In this document: piece by piece, positions 51,879 to 52,515 of the stretch
Layout: the number at the start of each line of letters is the position of its first letter
Position numbering within the stretch: the first letter of the stretch is position 1
The notes under the pieces: generated by a model
Databases searched by the model: none
The model's input: only the letters and a program-made list of their open reading frames with translations
Told to the model about the DNA's origin: nothing
From: CAKSST01 sp045535505
Lineage (GTDB): Bacteria > Bacillota > Clostridia > Oscillospirales > Acutalibacteraceae
Length of the DNA stretch: 52,515 nt
Assembly: GCA_045535505.1 (NCBI GenBank)
Contig: JAZSLU010000017.1
Coordinates: 1 to 52,515 of the forward strand
Direction of reading: 5' to 3'
Position numbers and translations under genes: made by a program

Positions 51879-51918
51879 TTTCGAGTCAGCCCCGTTATGA
51901 CCACTTCGATACGTCTCC
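51879..51918. repeat. 40-bp direct repeat, copy 2 (tRNA-Ser 5' half fragment; candidate attR)
   Basis: Exact copy of the 5' half of tRNA-Ser(CGA) up to the anticodon loop; the 3' half is replaced by unrelated DNA, as at an attachment-site junction. Confidence 0.85.
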
Positions 51919-52378
51919 GTGTATGTTAAACTCTGGTTAGAGTATAACGCAATATTCAATTTTACCGAACGGGGAGTCCCGTTATGTTCTGTTGCGGTGC
52001 CCGAAATTTTTTAACACTGCCGTGTAAAAATTTCCCCCGCGGACACTCCTTATTGCTCGTTTCATCTGCCACCGGCAGCGCTCGCAAACGTCCCCACTTC
52101 GATACGTCTTCAAACAAAAAGGTATGCTGTCGTTTTGACAACATACCTATTATATAGAATAGCAACTTAATTGTCAAGCAAAAAATCACTTACTCAGTTT
52201 TTTAATTCAAAAGGCATATTATTAAAAATTTGATTCGCATTATTTGCAAAGTTTTTGAGCAAAGGTCTCTGCAACGGTTTAAGTTTTCGGGTGTTTTGAG
52301 GGATATTTCTATTTAAGATAATTATACCATAGATGTAAAAATATTCAAGCATAATAATGTTATTGTAGCAATAAAAAA
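51919..52378. other. Non-coding region beyond the hotspot
   Basis: Apart from the 16-bp tRNA fragment and a hairpin AACGGG/CCCGTT near 51968-51983, I see no gene. A 75-codon minus-strand open frame (51962-52189) crosses tRNA debris and is not credible. Confidence 0.55.
52094..52109. repeat. 16-bp tRNA-Ser 5'-end fragment
   Basis: CCACTTCGATACGTCT, identical to the 5' end region of the tRNA, followed by a diverged base. A third, older scar about 200 bases beyond copy 2. Confidence 0.6.
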
Positions 52379-52406
52379 AGACGAGCAGTTAATTGACCGC
52401 TCGTCT
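52379..52406 (-). terminator. Terminator of the partial right-edge gene
   Basis: AGACGAGC / GCTCGTCT stem; seven T on the minus strand. Lies 25 bases beyond the stop at 52432. Confidence 0.88.
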
Positions 52407-52431
52407 AAAACAGGTAATTATAATAATGATA

Positions 52432-52515
52432 TTATTCGGATTCAACATTATTGTCGTTTTCAATAGATTCAGTTGGTATATCGTTAGGTGTATCATTACT
52501 TTGTTCATATAGAGT
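52432..52515 (-). CDS. C-terminal end of an unidentified gene
   Basis: Twenty-seven codons and a stop are visible, ending ESIENDNNVESE, an acidic low-complexity tail. The frame is supported by the good terminator just beyond. The product cannot be named from this piece. Confidence 0.6.
   Translation of the reverse strand, partial: TLYEQSNDTPNDIPTESIENDNNVESE

Larger units (their letters stand above)
34537..51885. mobile_element. Integrative element (~17.3 kb) with restriction/defence-like cargo
   Basis: Evidence for the element: a tyrosine integrase and excisionase at the right end beside a tRNA-Ser gene, a TTTCGAG core in all three tRNA-Ser-like sequences, helix-turn-helix genes at the left end, and TGCGAGA repeats phased at 11 bases near both ends (34610-34667; 51772-51789). 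The right edge is either the intact tRNA core (51696-51703) or the partial copy (51878-51885). The phased repeats favour the outer one. No relaxase, coupling protein, type IV secretion or capsid gene was found, so it moves by itself only by integrase or is mobilised in trans. Confidence 0.75.

Noticed and set aside
51439..51959. Two ~107-codon minus-strand open frames at the tRNA
   Set aside because: They read through the tRNA-Ser gene, its duplicate and the integrase gene on the other strand; their repeated peptide text comes from the 40-bp repeat.
51962..52189. 75-codon minus-strand open frame
   Set aside because: It crosses a tRNA-Ser fragment and hairpins, has no ribosome site and no family resemblance.

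Overview
The window looks like chromosome of a low- to mid-GC Gram-positive Clostridia bacterium, probably an Oscillospiraceae/Ruminococcaceae-like gut or rumen anaerobe. The grounds are the mreBCD-PBP2-minD operon with methylglyoxal synthase, the hisS-aspS pair, consensus sigma-A promoters, strong AGGAGG ribosome sites, signal peptides and lipoboxes of Gram-positive type, a dockerin-like domain and a DUF6809-type small protein. Genus assignment is inference.

Region 1 (1-15.6 kb) is housekeeping. On the minus strand run polA-rimI-tsaD, a lipid/diacylglycerol kinase, then mreB-mreC-mreD-PBP2-minD-mgsA (cell shape and division) and hisS-aspS (aspS is cut by the window edge). Divergent from polA on the plus strand are dusB and yebC, closed by a good terminator.

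Region 2 (15.6-28 kb) is a four-gene plus-strand surface operon with a consensus promoter and a long structured leader. It encodes a 1773-residue membrane-anchored repeat protein, a membrane-anchored GH13 (alpha-amylase-like) enzyme, a solute-binding lipoprotein and a second repeat protein ending in a dockerin-like segment. The two repeat proteins share an unrecognised ~230-residue repeat (seven copies in all). I read this as a possible glycan-capture and glycan-cleavage machine.

Region 3 (28.3-34.3 kb) is a minus-strand catabolic operon: M81 (MlrC-like) metallopeptidase, M24/creatinase-fold hydrolase, ASRT-like protein, L-rhamnose-mutarotase-like protein and a GH20-like glycosidase. It has a consensus promoter overlapped by nested inverted repeats.

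Region 4 (34.5-51.9 kb) is an integrative element between tRNA-Ser-like sequences, with excisionase and tyrosine integrase at its right end and phased TGCGAGA repeats at both ends. I found no relaxase, conjugation or phage structural genes. Its cargo is a nuclease/methylase island: XRE regulator, gamma-type adenine methylase, a protein with two GHKL ATPase domains (MORC/MutL-like plus histidine-kinase-like), a stand-alone receiver protein, an HNH nuclease, a GIY-YIG protein with a putative RAMA (adenine-methylation reader) domain and a zinc-rich HNH protein. A fused two-domain methylase with an AbrB-like partner converges on these genes, and a NADAR protein lies beyond. This two-component-coupled restriction-modification-like module is my main candidate for an undescribed system. 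The element also holds a ~530-nt non-coding unit with its own promoter and terminator (candidate structured RNA), a CAP-domain lipoprotein and an origin-like repeat region.

Region 5 (51.6-52.5 kb) is a tRNA-Ser(CGA) integration hotspot with one intact gene and two 5'-end fragments, then the last codons of a minus-strand gene.
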